64,000 nt of DNA from JALEFZ01 sp038527485 (GTDB lineage Bacteria > Bacteroidota > Bacteroidia > J057), in NCBI GenBank assembly GCA_038527485.1, contig JBCBFT010000019.1, positions 1-64,000 of the forward strand. Reading direction: 5' to 3'. Below the pieces are notes generated by a model. That model did not search any database. It worked only from the letters and a program-made list of their open reading frames with translations, and had not been told where the DNA came from. How positions within the stretch are numbered: position 1 is the stretch's first letter; each line of letters starts with the position of its first letter. A program made the position numbers and the translations under genes. Positions 53,822 through 62,458 of this stretch are shown one piece after another.

Positions 53822-54340
53822 ATGGGTTTATTAGATCATAAAACAGGCGAAGGCCGCATCGTCATTACCAAAGTAGATGATCTGCTCAACTGGGCGAAAC
53901 TCTCTTCTTTATGGCCGATGGGCTTCGGACTGGCTTGTTGTGCCATCGAGATGATGGCGACCAATGCGAGCCACTATGACCTGGATCGGATGGGCGTATT
54001 TCCCCGTCCTAGCCCTCGCCAATCCGACGTCATGATTGTCGCAGGTACCGTCACTTTCAAGATGGCCGACAGGGTGCGCCGCCTCTATGAACAGATGGCA
54101 GAGCCGCGCTATGTGATTTCTATGGGCTCCTGCTCCAACTGTGGGGGACCTTACTGGGAACACGGATACCATGTCGTCAAAGGAGTGGATCGCGTGATCC
54201 CTGTAGATGTATATGTGCCAGGTTGCCCTCCTAGACCCGAAGCCTTGATTGGAGGCATCATCAAGTTGCAAGAGAAAATCAGGGGCGAAAGTCTATTTTT
54301 ACCAAAAATGGAAAAAGAAGAACCTACTCAACGTAAGTGA
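53822..54340 (+). CDS. nuoB: NADH-quinone oxidoreductase subunit B
   Basis: The 172-aa subunit holds the terminal iron-sulfur cluster N2 next to the quinone site. Its four ligands are visible: the tandem Cys pair in FGLACCAIEM, the Cys residues of MGSCSNCGGP, and the one in YVPGCPPRPEAL. The length is normal. It is followed by nuoC, which starts one base after its stop codon. Confidence 0.97.
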   Translation: MGLLDHKTGEGRIVITKVDDLLNWAKLSSLWPMGFGLACCAIEMMATNASHYDLDRMGVFPRPSPRQSDVMIVAGTVTFKMADRVRRLYEQMAEPRYVISMGSCSNCGGPYWEHGYHVVKGVDRVIPVDVYVPGCPPRPEALIGGIIKLQEKIRGESLFLPKMEKEEPTQRK

Positions 54341-54341
54341 T

Positions 54342-54851
54342 ATGCTGACATTTCCCCAAATGCTTGAAATCCTGCAAGAGGAGTTTCCCGAAAATGTCAT
54401 CCTCGAAGCATCAAGTGAGGTCAAGCAACCCTGGATTCAAATCCAGGTAGGAGAAATTGAGCGATTCTCTACCTTCCTTCTCCATGATCCTCGGTTCTAT
54501 TTTGACTTTCTCAACTGCTTGAGTGGGGTAGACAAAGGAAAAGATGCACAAGAATTAGAGGTGATCTATCATTTGACCTCTATGATTCATGAGCATCAAT
54601 TGGTCCTGAAGGTGATTGTCCTCAAGACGTCATCTGAGGATCGAGATATAAAGCCCACAGTCCCCTCTGTAGCAGGTGTGTGGCGTGCAGCCGATTGGCA
54701 TGAGCGCGAGGCTTATGACATGCTAGGCATCTACTTTGAAGGACATCCCGACATGCGACGAATTCTCATGCCAGAGGACTGGCCAGGACATCCTTTACGC
54801 AAGGACTATGAAAATCCCGACACCTACCACAACATCAAGGTGGATTATTAG
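54342..54851 (+). CDS. nuoC: NADH-quinone oxidoreductase subunit C
   Basis: The 169-aa subunit starts at the ATG one base after nuoB ends (TGA-T-ATG); the frame is open upstream inside nuoB and should be ignored. The 30-kDa subunit pattern is present: FLNCLSGVDKGKD, DWHEREAYDMLGIYFEGHPD, ILMPEDWPGHPLRKDYE. It is a separate NuoC, not the NuoCD fusion of some bacteria. The next gene is on the opposite strand, so the operon ends here without nuoD. Confidence 0.95.
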   Translation: MLTFPQMLEILQEEFPENVILEASSEVKQPWIQIQVGEIERFSTFLLHDPRFYFDFLNCLSGVDKGKDAQELEVIYHLTSMIHEHQLVLKVIVLKTSSEDRDIKPTVPSVAGVWRAADWHEREAYDMLGIYFEGHPDMRRILMPEDWPGHPLRKDYENPDTYHNIKVDY

Positions 54852-54865
54852 CAGACATCGGGGTT

Positions 54866-55750
54866 CTACTCCTCCTCCAGCATTGTTCGATACTTCTCAA
54901 ATTCTACTTTTCGCTCATCCTTTACTTCAGGATAGTGCATATCGAGTTGTCGCATATGCTGTAGGATCGTCTCGCATACGATGAGGCGCATATTCCGCTT
55001 ATCATCAGCTGGTATCACATACCAAGGAGATTCTGGTGTAGCTGTAGCATTGATACAATCCTCATAGGCAGTCTGATAAGCATCCCAATGCTGGCGTTCT
55101 TTTACATCGTGTTCAGAAAACTTCCAGTTTTTTGAAGGAGTATTCAAACGATCGAGGAATCGAGCTTTCTGTTCGTCCTTCGAGAGATGAAGGAAAAATT
55201 TGATGACTTGTGTGCCGTTTCGATGAAGGAAGGTTTCGAACTGTCGTATATCTTGATAACGCTGCTGCCAGACTTGATCGATATCTTGGATATGCTCTGC
55301 AGGGATGCGCTGTCCGTGCGTCAAAATCCCTGGATGAACCTTGACAACGAGTACTTCTTCATAATAAGAGCGATTGAAAATGCCGATTTTTCCACGTTGA
55401 GGCAGCCGCTTAGTTGTACGCCAGAGGTAGTCGTGTTCGAGCTCCTCTTCGCTCGGTTTTTTGAAGGCATGAACCACCACACCATGTGGATTAATGCCTG
55501 ACATGACCCTCCGAATCGTCCCATCTTTTCCTGCAGCATCCATCGCTTGAAAGACCAATAAAAGCGAATATTTATTGTGAGCATACATCATATTTTGGAG
55601 GTCATCTATCTCGTTTTGATAGTCTTCCAACAAGCGCTTATAGTCTTTTTTATTTTCGTAAAACGGGGTGGTTTGGGTAGAGCGTTTACCTACCTTAAAA
55701 GCTTCACTTCCATCCAAGCGAAATGGGGCGAGTGGTATTTTTATGTTCAT
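54866..55750 (-). CDS. Polyphosphate kinase 2 (PPK2)
   Basis: The 294-aa enzyme has the PPK2 Walker A motif D71-A-A-G-K-D-G (FQAMDAAGKDGT), the FNRSYYEEVLVVKVHP region with the Walker B and lid residues, and VHAFKKPSEEELEHDYLWR. It moves phosphate between polyphosphate and nucleoside mono- or diphosphates; the class (AMP, ADP or both) cannot be read by eye. It is cytoplasmic. It faces nuoC tail to tail with a 14-bp gap and is divergent from the rhodopsin gene. Confidence 0.95.
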   Translation of the reverse strand: MNIKIPLAPFRLDGSEAFKVGKRSTQTTPFYENKKDYKRLLEDYQNEIDDLQNMMYAHNKYSLLLVFQAMDAAGKDGTIRRVMSGINPHGVVVHAFKKPSEEELEHDYLWRTTKRLPQRGKIGIFNRSYYEEVLVVKVHPGILTHGQRIPAEHIQDIDQVWQQRYQDIRQFETFLHRNGTQVIKFFLHLSKDEQKARFLDRLNTPSKNWKFSEHDVKERQHWDAYQTAYEDCINATATPESPWYVIPADDKRNMRLIVCETILQHMRQLDMHYPEVKDERKVEFEKYRTMLEEE

Positions 55751-56261
55751 AAAAAGGATTAAAATTTAGGCTTAAGGACAAAAAAATCGACTAAAAATTG
55801 AAGAATTTCAGCCAATTTTTCTTGTCAGGAATTTGTTCATGCAAGAGAGAAACGTGTGCTTTTAGACGATTTTGCATCAATACATGTAAATATGAAATTA
55901 CATTTATGTTAATGATTATCAAGGGCCATTCTCACTTTTATGAAAAAACTCAGGCTTTCTCCTTGACATATTTGAATGTTTTTGTTTAGCTTTAAATTAA
56001 ATTACTTAAACAGAATAGAAGCGCAAGCAATAAACTGCCCGAGTATTAGTTATTTGTGATATATAAAATGTTCTATATATAGCCTTGATTAGTAGCTATT
56101 TATGAATACAATTCTTATATTCGAGAAAATAATATAAGAATATTCACTTTTCTTCAACCTTTTTATTGTTGCGCTGTTTTGGCTATATTGATAAACGAAA
56201 AGATACTTAATAAGGCACGATTATTACATTACATATTTGTTAACCAACATCACACGTTATT
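55751..56261. promoter_or_regulatory. AT-rich divergent regulatory region between ppk2 and the rhodopsin gene
   Basis: The 511-bp region is much more AT-rich than its surroundings. It holds a perfect 10-bp inverted repeat ATTCTTATAT/ATATAAGAAT (56111-56120 and 56132-56141, 11-bp centre), about 120 bp before the rhodopsin start, and a smaller ATGTAA/TTACAT dyad near 55883-55903. A TATATTG at 56184-56190 with TTG at 56166-56168 is a weak promoter candidate. No open frame or RNA gene was found. Confidence 0.5.
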
Positions 56262-57047
56262 ATGGATACTTTAAATTTCATCAGCTCGTTGTTAGCTGAT
56301 CTTGGTAAAGGTGATGCTGTCGGCTTCACATTCTTTACAGGTTACATGTCAATGTTTGCCGCTTCAGTGTTCTTTTTCTTTGAGCGTGGTCAAGTAGATG
56401 GAAAGTGGAAGACTTCACTTCTCGTTTCTGGTTTGATCACAATGATTGCTGCTGTACACTATTTCTACATGCGCGATTATTACCTCGAAGTATCAGCCGC
56501 TGCTGCTGAGGCTGGACGTGAACTAACGTTTGGAGAGTCTTCTCCTACTCAGTTCCGTTACATCGACTGGACACTGACTGTACCTTTGATGTGTGTAGAG
56601 TTCTTCTTGCTTCTTAAGCCTTATGGTGCTACTCAGGGTCTGATGTGGCGTCTGATTGGCTACAGTGTAGTGATGCTTGTTGCAGGGTATATTGGAGAGG
56701 CTATCCAGCCTGACCAGACGATCCTTTGGGGTATCATTTCTACACTAGGATACGTAGGTATCGTATACGAAGCACAGTTTGGATCTGTGAAGAAGCTTGC
56801 CGACGCTTCTAACAACCCTGATGTATCTACAGCTGTACGTCTTCTCCGCAACTTCGTACTGGTTGGATGGGCAATCTACCCAATCGGTTACATGTTGATG
56901 CCAGGCAACTTGCTTGACGGAGTAGCTTTGAACATCGATTTGATCTACAACATCGGTGACGCTGTAAACAAAATCGGATTTGGTTTGGTAGTCTACTCTG
57001 TAGCTATCTCTTCTACTAAGCGCGAGCGCGAAGCTGCTGCTGCATAA
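56262..57047 (+). CDS. Proteorhodopsin / xanthorhodopsin-type light-driven proton pump
   Basis: The 261-aa protein has seven membrane helices. The retinal lysine is K237 (GDAVNKIGFG) with D233 as part of the counterion, H66 is in helix B, and helix C carries the pump motif D102-T106-E113 (acceptor, switch and donor), so it pumps protons outward. M110 at the tuning position predicts a green-absorbing form. G157 lies where bacteriorhodopsin has W138; a glycine here opens the side window for an antenna carotenoid, as in xanthorhodopsin. W203 and P207 of helix F are conserved. The lycopene cyclase and Blh genes follow. The gene ends in a terminator. Confidence 0.97.
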   Translation: MDTLNFISSLLADLGKGDAVGFTFFTGYMSMFAASVFFFFERGQVDGKWKTSLLVSGLITMIAAVHYFYMRDYYLEVSAAAAEAGRELTFGESSPTQFRYIDWTLTVPLMCVEFFLLLKPYGATQGLMWRLIGYSVVMLVAGYIGEAIQPDQTILWGIISTLGYVGIVYEAQFGSVKKLADASNNPDVSTAVRLLRNFVLVGWAIYPIGYMLMPGNLLDGVALNIDLIYNIGDAVNKIGFGLVVYSVAISSTKREREAAAA

Positions 57048-57081
57048 GAAGGTTAACCGAAACGGTTATTATGGACTAGAA

Positions 57082-57111
57082 GGCTCCGGTTTGGTCCGGG
57101 GCCTTTCTTTT
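57082..57111 (+). terminator. Rho-independent terminator behind the rhodopsin gene
   Basis: GGCTCCGG pairs with CCGGGGCC over 8 bp (one G-U) around a 6-nt loop, followed by TTTCTTTT. A smaller hairpin AACCG-AAA-CGGTT lies just before it at 57055-57067. The rhodopsin transcript can end here, apart from its cofactor genes. Confidence 0.9.
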
Positions 57112-57182
57112 ACCCGCTTCTCTCACCTGTTCGATGGCTGCTGCCATCCCTCTATCAGTATCATCTTCCAAACCTCTCGCTC

Positions 57183-58403
57183 ATGCACAAGGACTACGAT
57201 TATATCATAGCTGGAGGAGGCTGTGCTGGTCTCAGTCTGGCCTATTACCTCAGCCAGAGCCGCCTTCAACATAAGCGCATTCTGATCCTGGATACCGAAC
57301 CCAAAACCAGAAATGATAAGACATGGTGCTTCTGGTCAGATGATCCTGAAGAGATTTATACCCAATCCCAAGTAAGCTGGTCCACCCTAAATGTTCACAC
57401 CAACGAGGGAGACTACCAGCAATTCATTGGACCCTTTTCCTACAACTTCGTAAGCAGTCTGGATTTTTATCAGGAAAAATACGAAGCCATCAAGAAACTC
57501 CCGCAAATAGAGTTTGTCTATGAGCGTGTCCTGGCACTAGAGCCCCTACCCGATGGGGGGAAAGTTGTCACAGACAAAGGAACTTATACCGCCTCTTATA
57601 TCTTCAATAGCGTTTTATTTCCTCCCCAAAGACAGAAGGAAAGAGAGATCTTCCTCAAGCAGCACTTCTATGGATGGTATATACAGACAAAACAATCCTT
57701 TTTTAATCCCGAGGAAATGATCTTGATGGATTTTCGTATCCCCCAAGATGAAGATGTACGCTTTGTATATGTACTCCCTGTCTCAGAAAATAAAGCACTC
57801 ATCGAGTTTACCATCTTCTCTGAAGAAGAATGGGACAAAGAAACCTACAAAAAACACCTGGAATCCTACCTCCAAACGTACTTCCCTACGTTAGAATTTG
57901 AAATCGATAGTGAAGAAATTGGCGTAATTCCGATGACGAATCGTCGATTCAAACGCAAATTGAGCGAGCACATCATCAATATCGGCACCGCAGGTGGCGC
58001 GACGAAAGCCACCACAGGATACACGTTTCGACGTATTCAAAAGGAAGCCCAAGCGATTGTCAAGAGCCTAGAGGAAAAGGATAAACTAGAGTTACTCCCA
58101 GCGTCTTCTTTTAGATTTAAAGTATACGACAACCTCCTGCTATATATCATTCTGAAAAGAGGACATCTCGTCAGGATGATATTTGATCGCTTGTATAGAA
58201 GAAATGACTTTCGGACGATCTTACGTTTCCTCGAGGAGTCGACTAAGTTTCATGAAGAACTTTGGCTCATGATCCGTCTTCCTTGGGCCCCTTTCTTAAG
58301 ATCGATCAAAGACTATTATATCCTTCGTAAGCCTTTACCTAAAGCACCTATCCGATCCAGAAAAGCTGGTATGCATGAATCTAAGTTATCCTCAGACATA
58401 TAG
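57183..58403 (+). CDS. crtY: Lycopene cyclase (CrtY/CrtL family)
   Basis: The 406-aa enzyme forms beta rings at the ends of lycopene to give beta-carotene, on the membrane. It has the N-terminal dinucleotide-binding fold (DYIIAGGGCAGLSLAYYL), the conserved NDKTWCFWSD-like phrase (RNDKTWCFWSDDPEE), and the late IGTAGGATKATTGYTF motif. It supplies the precursor for retinal. The start of the blh gene lies inside its last 29 bp, so both are translated from one transcript. Confidence 0.95.
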   Translation: MHKDYDYIIAGGGCAGLSLAYYLSQSRLQHKRILILDTEPKTRNDKTWCFWSDDPEEIYTQSQVSWSTLNVHTNEGDYQQFIGPFSYNFVSSLDFYQEKYEAIKKLPQIEFVYERVLALEPLPDGGKVVTDKGTYTASYIFNSVLFPPQRQKEREIFLKQHFYGWYIQTKQSFFNPEEMILMDFRIPQDEDVRFVYVLPVSENKALIEFTIFSEEEWDKETYKKHLESYLQTYFPTLEFEIDSEEIGVIPMTNRRFKRKLSEHIINIGTAGGATKATTGYTFRRIQKEAQAIVKSLEEKDKLELLPASSFRFKVYDNLLLYIILKRGHLVRMIFDRLYRRNDFRTILRFLEESTKFHEELWLMIRLPWAPFLRSIKDYYILRKPLPKAPIRSRKAGMHESKLSSDI

Positions 58404-59316
58404 GACGATACTTTTCCTAACTATTCTATTGGGGACTGTTGCGCTTTCTTTGGACCTGGGTTCATGGGAAGTAGGCATTTTCATCTTTTTCATGGTAGCT
58501 ACAGGCATTCCGCATGGCGCAACAGACCATGTAGTCGATCGACATGTACAACAGGTAAACGGGCAAAAGTTCCACTGGGGAAGATTCTTATTCTATTACC
58601 TCGGTGCGATTCTGTTATATTCCCTTTGCTGGATCTTTCTCCCTCTTTTGAGTTTGGTCATCTTCCTTCTGATTTCGGCGTTTCATTTTGGTCAAAGTCA
58701 GTTACTACCGATGAGAATTGCGACAAACTCACCCTTTCGGCCTTTCCTGTATATTTTGTGGGGGGGAATAGTCCTATGGGCAATCGTTGGATTTCATCCT
58801 GAAGCAAGCGGAGAAATATTAGGATCTTTGTTTGGAAGTGAAAATATCCACTGGGATATCTCGCTCGTGTATATGACCCTTGCTCCTGCATTTATCCTAT
58901 GGTTTGTCCTGATGGTAACAGTCAGTCTACGAGATGCGCTCTCGATTAAATCGCTGGCTTGGGAGACCTTCAATTTGGTCCTACTTATTGCCATGAGCCA
59001 TGAGCTTTCTCTCCTTATGAGCTTTGCCATTTATTTTGGACTTTGGCATTCTATTGCCTCTATCTCCCATGAGATACACATCTTTAGGAAAGCGCACCCC
59101 CAGTTTTCTTGGAAATCATTTGTTCAAGATGCACTTCCATTCTCCTTGATTAGTTTTGGTGGTATCGCATTCTTATTATTCATCGCCCAAAGTATTCAGT
59201 CCTATATTTCTCCCTACCTCCTTTTCTTTATCGCCATATCTGTCCTGACTTTGCCTCACATGGTATTTATGGATCGGTTTTATCGCTTGCCCACCAAACA
59301 ATCTTTGCCAGCCTAA
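58375..59316 (+). CDS. blh: Beta-carotene 15,15'-dioxygenase, Brp/Blh family
   Basis: The 313-aa membrane protein cleaves beta-carotene into two retinals. Conserved His residues of the family are visible: H47 and H52 (GIPHGATDHVVD), H104 (AFHFGQSQL), one in LWHSIASISHE and one in LPHMVFMD; they bind the catalytic iron. It has six or more helices. The start overlaps the end of crtY. With crtY and the rhodopsin gene it completes a set for making and using retinal. Confidence 0.95.
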   Translation: MNLSYPQTYRTILFLTILLGTVALSLDLGSWEVGIFIFFMVATGIPHGATDHVVDRHVQQVNGQKFHWGRFLFYYLGAILLYSLCWIFLPLLSLVIFLLISAFHFGQSQLLPMRIATNSPFRPFLYILWGGIVLWAIVGFHPEASGEILGSLFGSENIHWDISLVYMTLAPAFILWFVLMVTVSLRDALSIKSLAWETFNLVLLIAMSHELSLLMSFAIYFGLWHSIASISHEIHIFRKAHPQFSWKSFVQDALPFSLISFGGIAFLLFIAQSIQSYISPYLLFFIAISVLTLPHMVFMDRFYRLPTKQSLPA

Positions 59317-59406
59317 GTTTTTACAGACAGCTTCTAGGGGTAGTACACATTTATCTGTGTATGAGCCTACCTACTTTTTGTACATCAATCCCAAAAGACT
59401 ACTTAT

Positions 59407-60711
59407 ATGAGCGAGCGTTATGCGGCATTTTGGTTTCGTAGAGATCTGCGTTTAGACGACAATCATGGACTTTTCCGTGCATTGACTTCGGGAGATCCTG
59501 TGATCCCTGTATTTATTTTCGATCGAAACATCTTGGATGAGTTGCCGCGCCGAGACGCCCGTGTACAGTTTCTTCATCAGGCTCTGCACGAGATGCAGCA
59601 ACATCTCGCCCAACTAGGCAGTACCCTCCATGTGGTCTACGGTAAGCCCATGGAGGTTTGGGATCAACTGATCCAACAGTACCCCATCAACACTGTGTAT
59701 ACCAATCATGACTATGAGCCTTATGCCAAAGCTCGTGACGGAGAGCTGGCAGCATTTTTAGAGGGCAAAGGAATCGCATTTCAAACGTTCCAAGATCAAG
59801 TTATCTTTGAAAAGGAGTCTGTACTGAGCAATAGCGACAAGCCTTACTCTGTATTTACCCCTTACTCCAAGAAATGGCGGGCCCAGCTGACCCCTGATCA
59901 TTTTAATCCTTATGACAGTGAGGGGCAGCAGGCAAATTATTGGAAGCACGAAGCAATAGCCATTCCTACGCTAGAGGAGATGGGATTTGAAGAAACCGCT
60001 ATTTCTTTTCCTTCCAAGGTGCCAGATACCGATATCATCAAGGTATATGAGGAAAAACGCAATTTTCCTGCTCAAAAAGGCACGACGCATATAGGGATAC
60101 ATCTTCGCTTCGGGACAATCAGCGTTCGTAGGCTAGGCAAAATTGCGCAGGACCTGAGTTTTACTTACCTGAACGAGTTAATATGGAGAGAATTTTACAT
60201 GCAAATTCTGTGGAATTTTCCCCATGTTGCAGAAGGTCCTTTCAGGCCGCAATATGCAGCCATTCCTTGGAGGGACAGTGAGGCGGACTTTGAAAAATGG
60301 AAGACAGGTCAGACAGGATACCCGATCGTAGATGCAGGCATGCGTGAGTTGAATGAGACGGGGTATATGCACAATCGCGTGCGAATGATCACGGCGAGCT
60401 TCCTTACCAAGCATCTTCTGATCAACTGGCAGTGGGGTGAGGCATATTTCGCAGAAAAATTATTGGATTTTGAGTTGTCTTCCAATAACGGAGGATGGCA
60501 ATGGGCTTCGGGATCTGGTACGGACGCTGCTCCTTATTTTAGAATCTTTAACCCAGAGTCACAGATTAAGAAATTCGACCCTCAGATGCGTTATGTGCGG
60601 AAATGGGTACCCGAGTATGGAACTCCCGCTTATGCGCGTGAAATGGTAAATCACAAGGAAGCGAGAGAGAGATGTTTGACTACTTACAAAAAAGCTTTAG
60701 ATCAAAGTTAA
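59407..60711 (+). CDS. phrB: Deoxyribodipyrimidine photolyase (class I cryptochrome/photolyase family)
   Basis: The 434-aa enzyme uses blue light and FADH- to split UV-made pyrimidine dimers. The N-terminal antenna domain (FWFRRDLRLDDNHGLF) and the FAD domain with LNELIWREFY, TGYMHNRVRM and WQWASGSGTDAAPYFRIFNP are all complete. The Glu and Asn that mark CPD repair (E in ELIWREF; N in MHNRVRM) are kept. It lies 90 bp after blh on the same strand, near the rhodopsin genes, as part of a light-linked cluster. Cryptochrome-like function cannot be fully excluded. Confidence 0.95.
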   Translation: MSERYAAFWFRRDLRLDDNHGLFRALTSGDPVIPVFIFDRNILDELPRRDARVQFLHQALHEMQQHLAQLGSTLHVVYGKPMEVWDQLIQQYPINTVYTNHDYEPYAKARDGELAAFLEGKGIAFQTFQDQVIFEKESVLSNSDKPYSVFTPYSKKWRAQLTPDHFNPYDSEGQQANYWKHEAIAIPTLEEMGFEETAISFPSKVPDTDIIKVYEEKRNFPAQKGTTHIGIHLRFGTISVRRLGKIAQDLSFTYLNELIWREFYMQILWNFPHVAEGPFRPQYAAIPWRDSEADFEKWKTGQTGYPIVDAGMRELNETGYMHNRVRMITASFLTKHLLINWQWGEAYFAEKLLDFELSSNNGGWQWASGSGTDAAPYFRIFNPESQIKKFDPQMRYVRKWVPEYGTPAYAREMVNHKEARERCLTTYKKALDQS

Positions 60712-60740
60712 AAAAAGTTGATCATTTTCTTAACTTTTTT
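60711..60740 (+). terminator. A-tract/T-tract terminator overlapping the photolyase stop codon
   Basis: AAAAAAGTT (60711-60719) pairs with AACTTTTTT (60732-60740) around a 12-nt loop; the left arm starts in the stop codon. The T-run is the right arm itself, so termination is likely in one direction and possibly in the other. Confidence 0.7.
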
Positions 60741-60764
60741 GTATCTAGCGTGTTACTAAAGAAC

Positions 60765-60780
60765 CGTTCAACATTGAACG
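60765..60780. promoter_or_regulatory. Candidate operator, 16-bp palindrome
   Basis: CGTTCAA-CA-TTGAACG is a perfect 16-bp palindrome, placed just before a possible promoter (TTG at 60789-60791 and TATATTGG at 60809-60816, 17-bp spacer). A regulator could bind here to control the following transcript. Confidence 0.4.
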
Positions 60781-60830
60781 TCTGAGAATTGACATTAAGA
60801 ATTGGTTGTATATTGGTTTCATAATGGTGA

Positions 60831-60860
60831 GGCCCCGCTTAGGCGGGGTTTTTTGTTTTT
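60831..60860 (+). terminator. GC-rich Rho-independent terminator before the membrane protein gene
   Basis: CCCCGC-TTAG-GCGGGG is a perfect 6-bp stem (8 with G-U ends) followed by six T residues. It may end photolyase read-through, a short RNA made from 60741-60830, or act as an attenuator for the next gene, whose start lies 19 bp downstream. Confidence 0.85.
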
Positions 60861-60878
60861 CGGCTCTTTTGTACCTTG

Positions 60879-62408
60879 ATGTCACCCTATGAATTCCCAA
60901 ACCTCTTCTTCAGCATGCCTTCTTCACGCGGATTTGATATTTCTCTTCGTAGACTCGCTAGGCGTACACTCCTGTATCTCGGGCTCCCGCACGCCATTTT
61001 CTTCGCGACATGGTTAAAGCTCCCTTTTGCCGTTGTGTTAGGCTTATGTCTGGTCGGTGGGATCTATCTCGCCATGAAGACCACTCAAAGAATCTCTATT
61101 TCTTTCCCAAGTAAATGGAACTATCGCTTTTTGATCCTCGTGTCTCCCTTATTTGCCTTGGCAATCGGTATAGGGATGGGACAGTGGCTCACACCCCATA
61201 TGCATTATTTATGGCACAACCATCTCTGGCAGGATTTGGTGAGACTGCCCTGGCCGATCCGTTATGAGGACGGACAAATGTTGGTGCATCCAGTAGGTTA
61301 TTTTCTCCCATCAGCCTGGGCGGGGAAGGTGCTGCATCCGATCATTCAGGTCATTGTGGAGTTTTGGTGGGGCATCTATGGGATCAGCCTTGTCATTTTG
61401 TGGATGGGCGCTACTTTTCCACAGAAAACGTATCGAGCCATTGGGATTTTCATGCTCTTTGGTGGAGTAGAAATCATCGGAAGATGGCTTTTGGGGCAGC
61501 CTCTATGGGACTTATCTTGGGAACCACTGGCAGAAGGTCAGGTTCCCTCCATGTTTCTAAGTGTATATGACCGATTTGCTGTCTGGCCAGGGCAAAGTCT
61601 AGCAGCCTTTTTCCTCGCTACGCTCCTCTACCACCAATGGAAAGATCGCTTATCCCTTGAAATCTGTTTGATGGGATGGGGGATGAGCTTTTTATGGTCA
61701 TGGTGGGTAGCATTGGGGGCGCTTCCCCTACTGATTTTTGTAGTTTGGCACACAGCCACACACAAATGGTCCCTTTGGGCAGTAGGCATTGTCTCTTGCA
61801 TATTGGGAATAGTCATGATGGCTTTTGCATGGCCACAAATTCAAAACCTGCCTACAGCTCCCATATCTTATTTTCAGGTTGCGCTTTGGCTTATGCTGCT
61901 GCTGCTACTGCCCGTTCAGCTTTTGATCCTGCACAAAATCCAACTAAAAGAGAATATATGGTGGATCAGAATGATCGGGATTGTGCCCGCAGCAGGTCTT
62001 TTGCTAACCAGCGCCGTAGGGTTAAATATAGAAATTGTCATCGCCTTGGGAGCCGTGCCTTTCTTTTTATTGACCTATGAGATCGTGGACGCCTTGCTTT
62101 CTATCCAACAATCTAAGATGTGGCTTCAGGTATGCCTAAATGTACTTGTTTTGATGGGGATGGTGGTTCCTGCTTATCATTTATACAGACAGATTCACTT
62201 GACGAGATATCCTCACCTACAAGTGTATGATCCCAATCCCCTCTTTTCCCTGGATTTGTCCCAGATTCCCGTGATATACATAATCAAAGATTTACCTCCA
62301 GATATGGATCGCAGTCCTTATTATTTGGCCCCTCCTCAAGGAATTTTCTCCGAACTACTTGCAAAAGACCTCCCTGCTCGTAAAAAAATGGATTCAGAGA
62401 AACCATAG
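60879..62408 (+). CDS. Multi-spanning membrane protein of unknown function
   Basis: The 509-aa protein has about 11-12 membrane helices and a short soluble C-terminus (from about residue 440; RYPHLQVYDPNPLFSLDL). The ATG at 60879 was chosen; a Met 12 codons downstream is also possible. Membrane proteins with this layout include GT-C-type glycosyltransferases and polymerases, but no diagnostic motif was found, so no function is given. Tryptophan and aromatic content is high. It is preceded by a terminator hairpin, so its transcription may be controlled by read-through. Confidence 0.72.
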   Translation: MSPYEFPNLFFSMPSSRGFDISLRRLARRTLLYLGLPHAIFFATWLKLPFAVVLGLCLVGGIYLAMKTTQRISISFPSKWNYRFLILVSPLFALAIGIGMGQWLTPHMHYLWHNHLWQDLVRLPWPIRYEDGQMLVHPVGYFLPSAWAGKVLHPIIQVIVEFWWGIYGISLVILWMGATFPQKTYRAIGIFMLFGGVEIIGRWLLGQPLWDLSWEPLAEGQVPSMFLSVYDRFAVWPGQSLAAFFLATLLYHQWKDRLSLEICLMGWGMSFLWSWWVALGALPLLIFVVWHTATHKWSLWAVGIVSCILGIVMMAFAWPQIQNLPTAPISYFQVALWLMLLLLLPVQLLILHKIQLKENIWWIRMIGIVPAAGLLLTSAVGLNIEIVIALGAVPFFLLTYEIVDALLSIQQSKMWLQVCLNVLVLMGMVVPAYHLYRQIHLTRYPHLQVYDPNPLFSLDLSQIPVIYIIKDLPPDMDRSPYYLAPPQGIFSELLAKDLPARKKMDSEKP

Positions 62409-62458
62409 CCTGATTCTAAAAGTTTATCTGATTAACTTGCCGTTCTAATGATTAGCGA

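Noticed and set aside
54342..54851. A NuoC start at 54249 inside nuoB
   Set aside because: The extra 31 residues have no NuoC similarity and are the shifted reading of nuoB; the ATG one base after the nuoB stop gives the normal N-terminus.
55910..55925. Fur-box-like sequence (TAATGATTATC)
   Set aside because: Only half of the 19-bp site matches, and the region is so AT-rich that such a match is expected by chance; neither neighbour is an iron gene.
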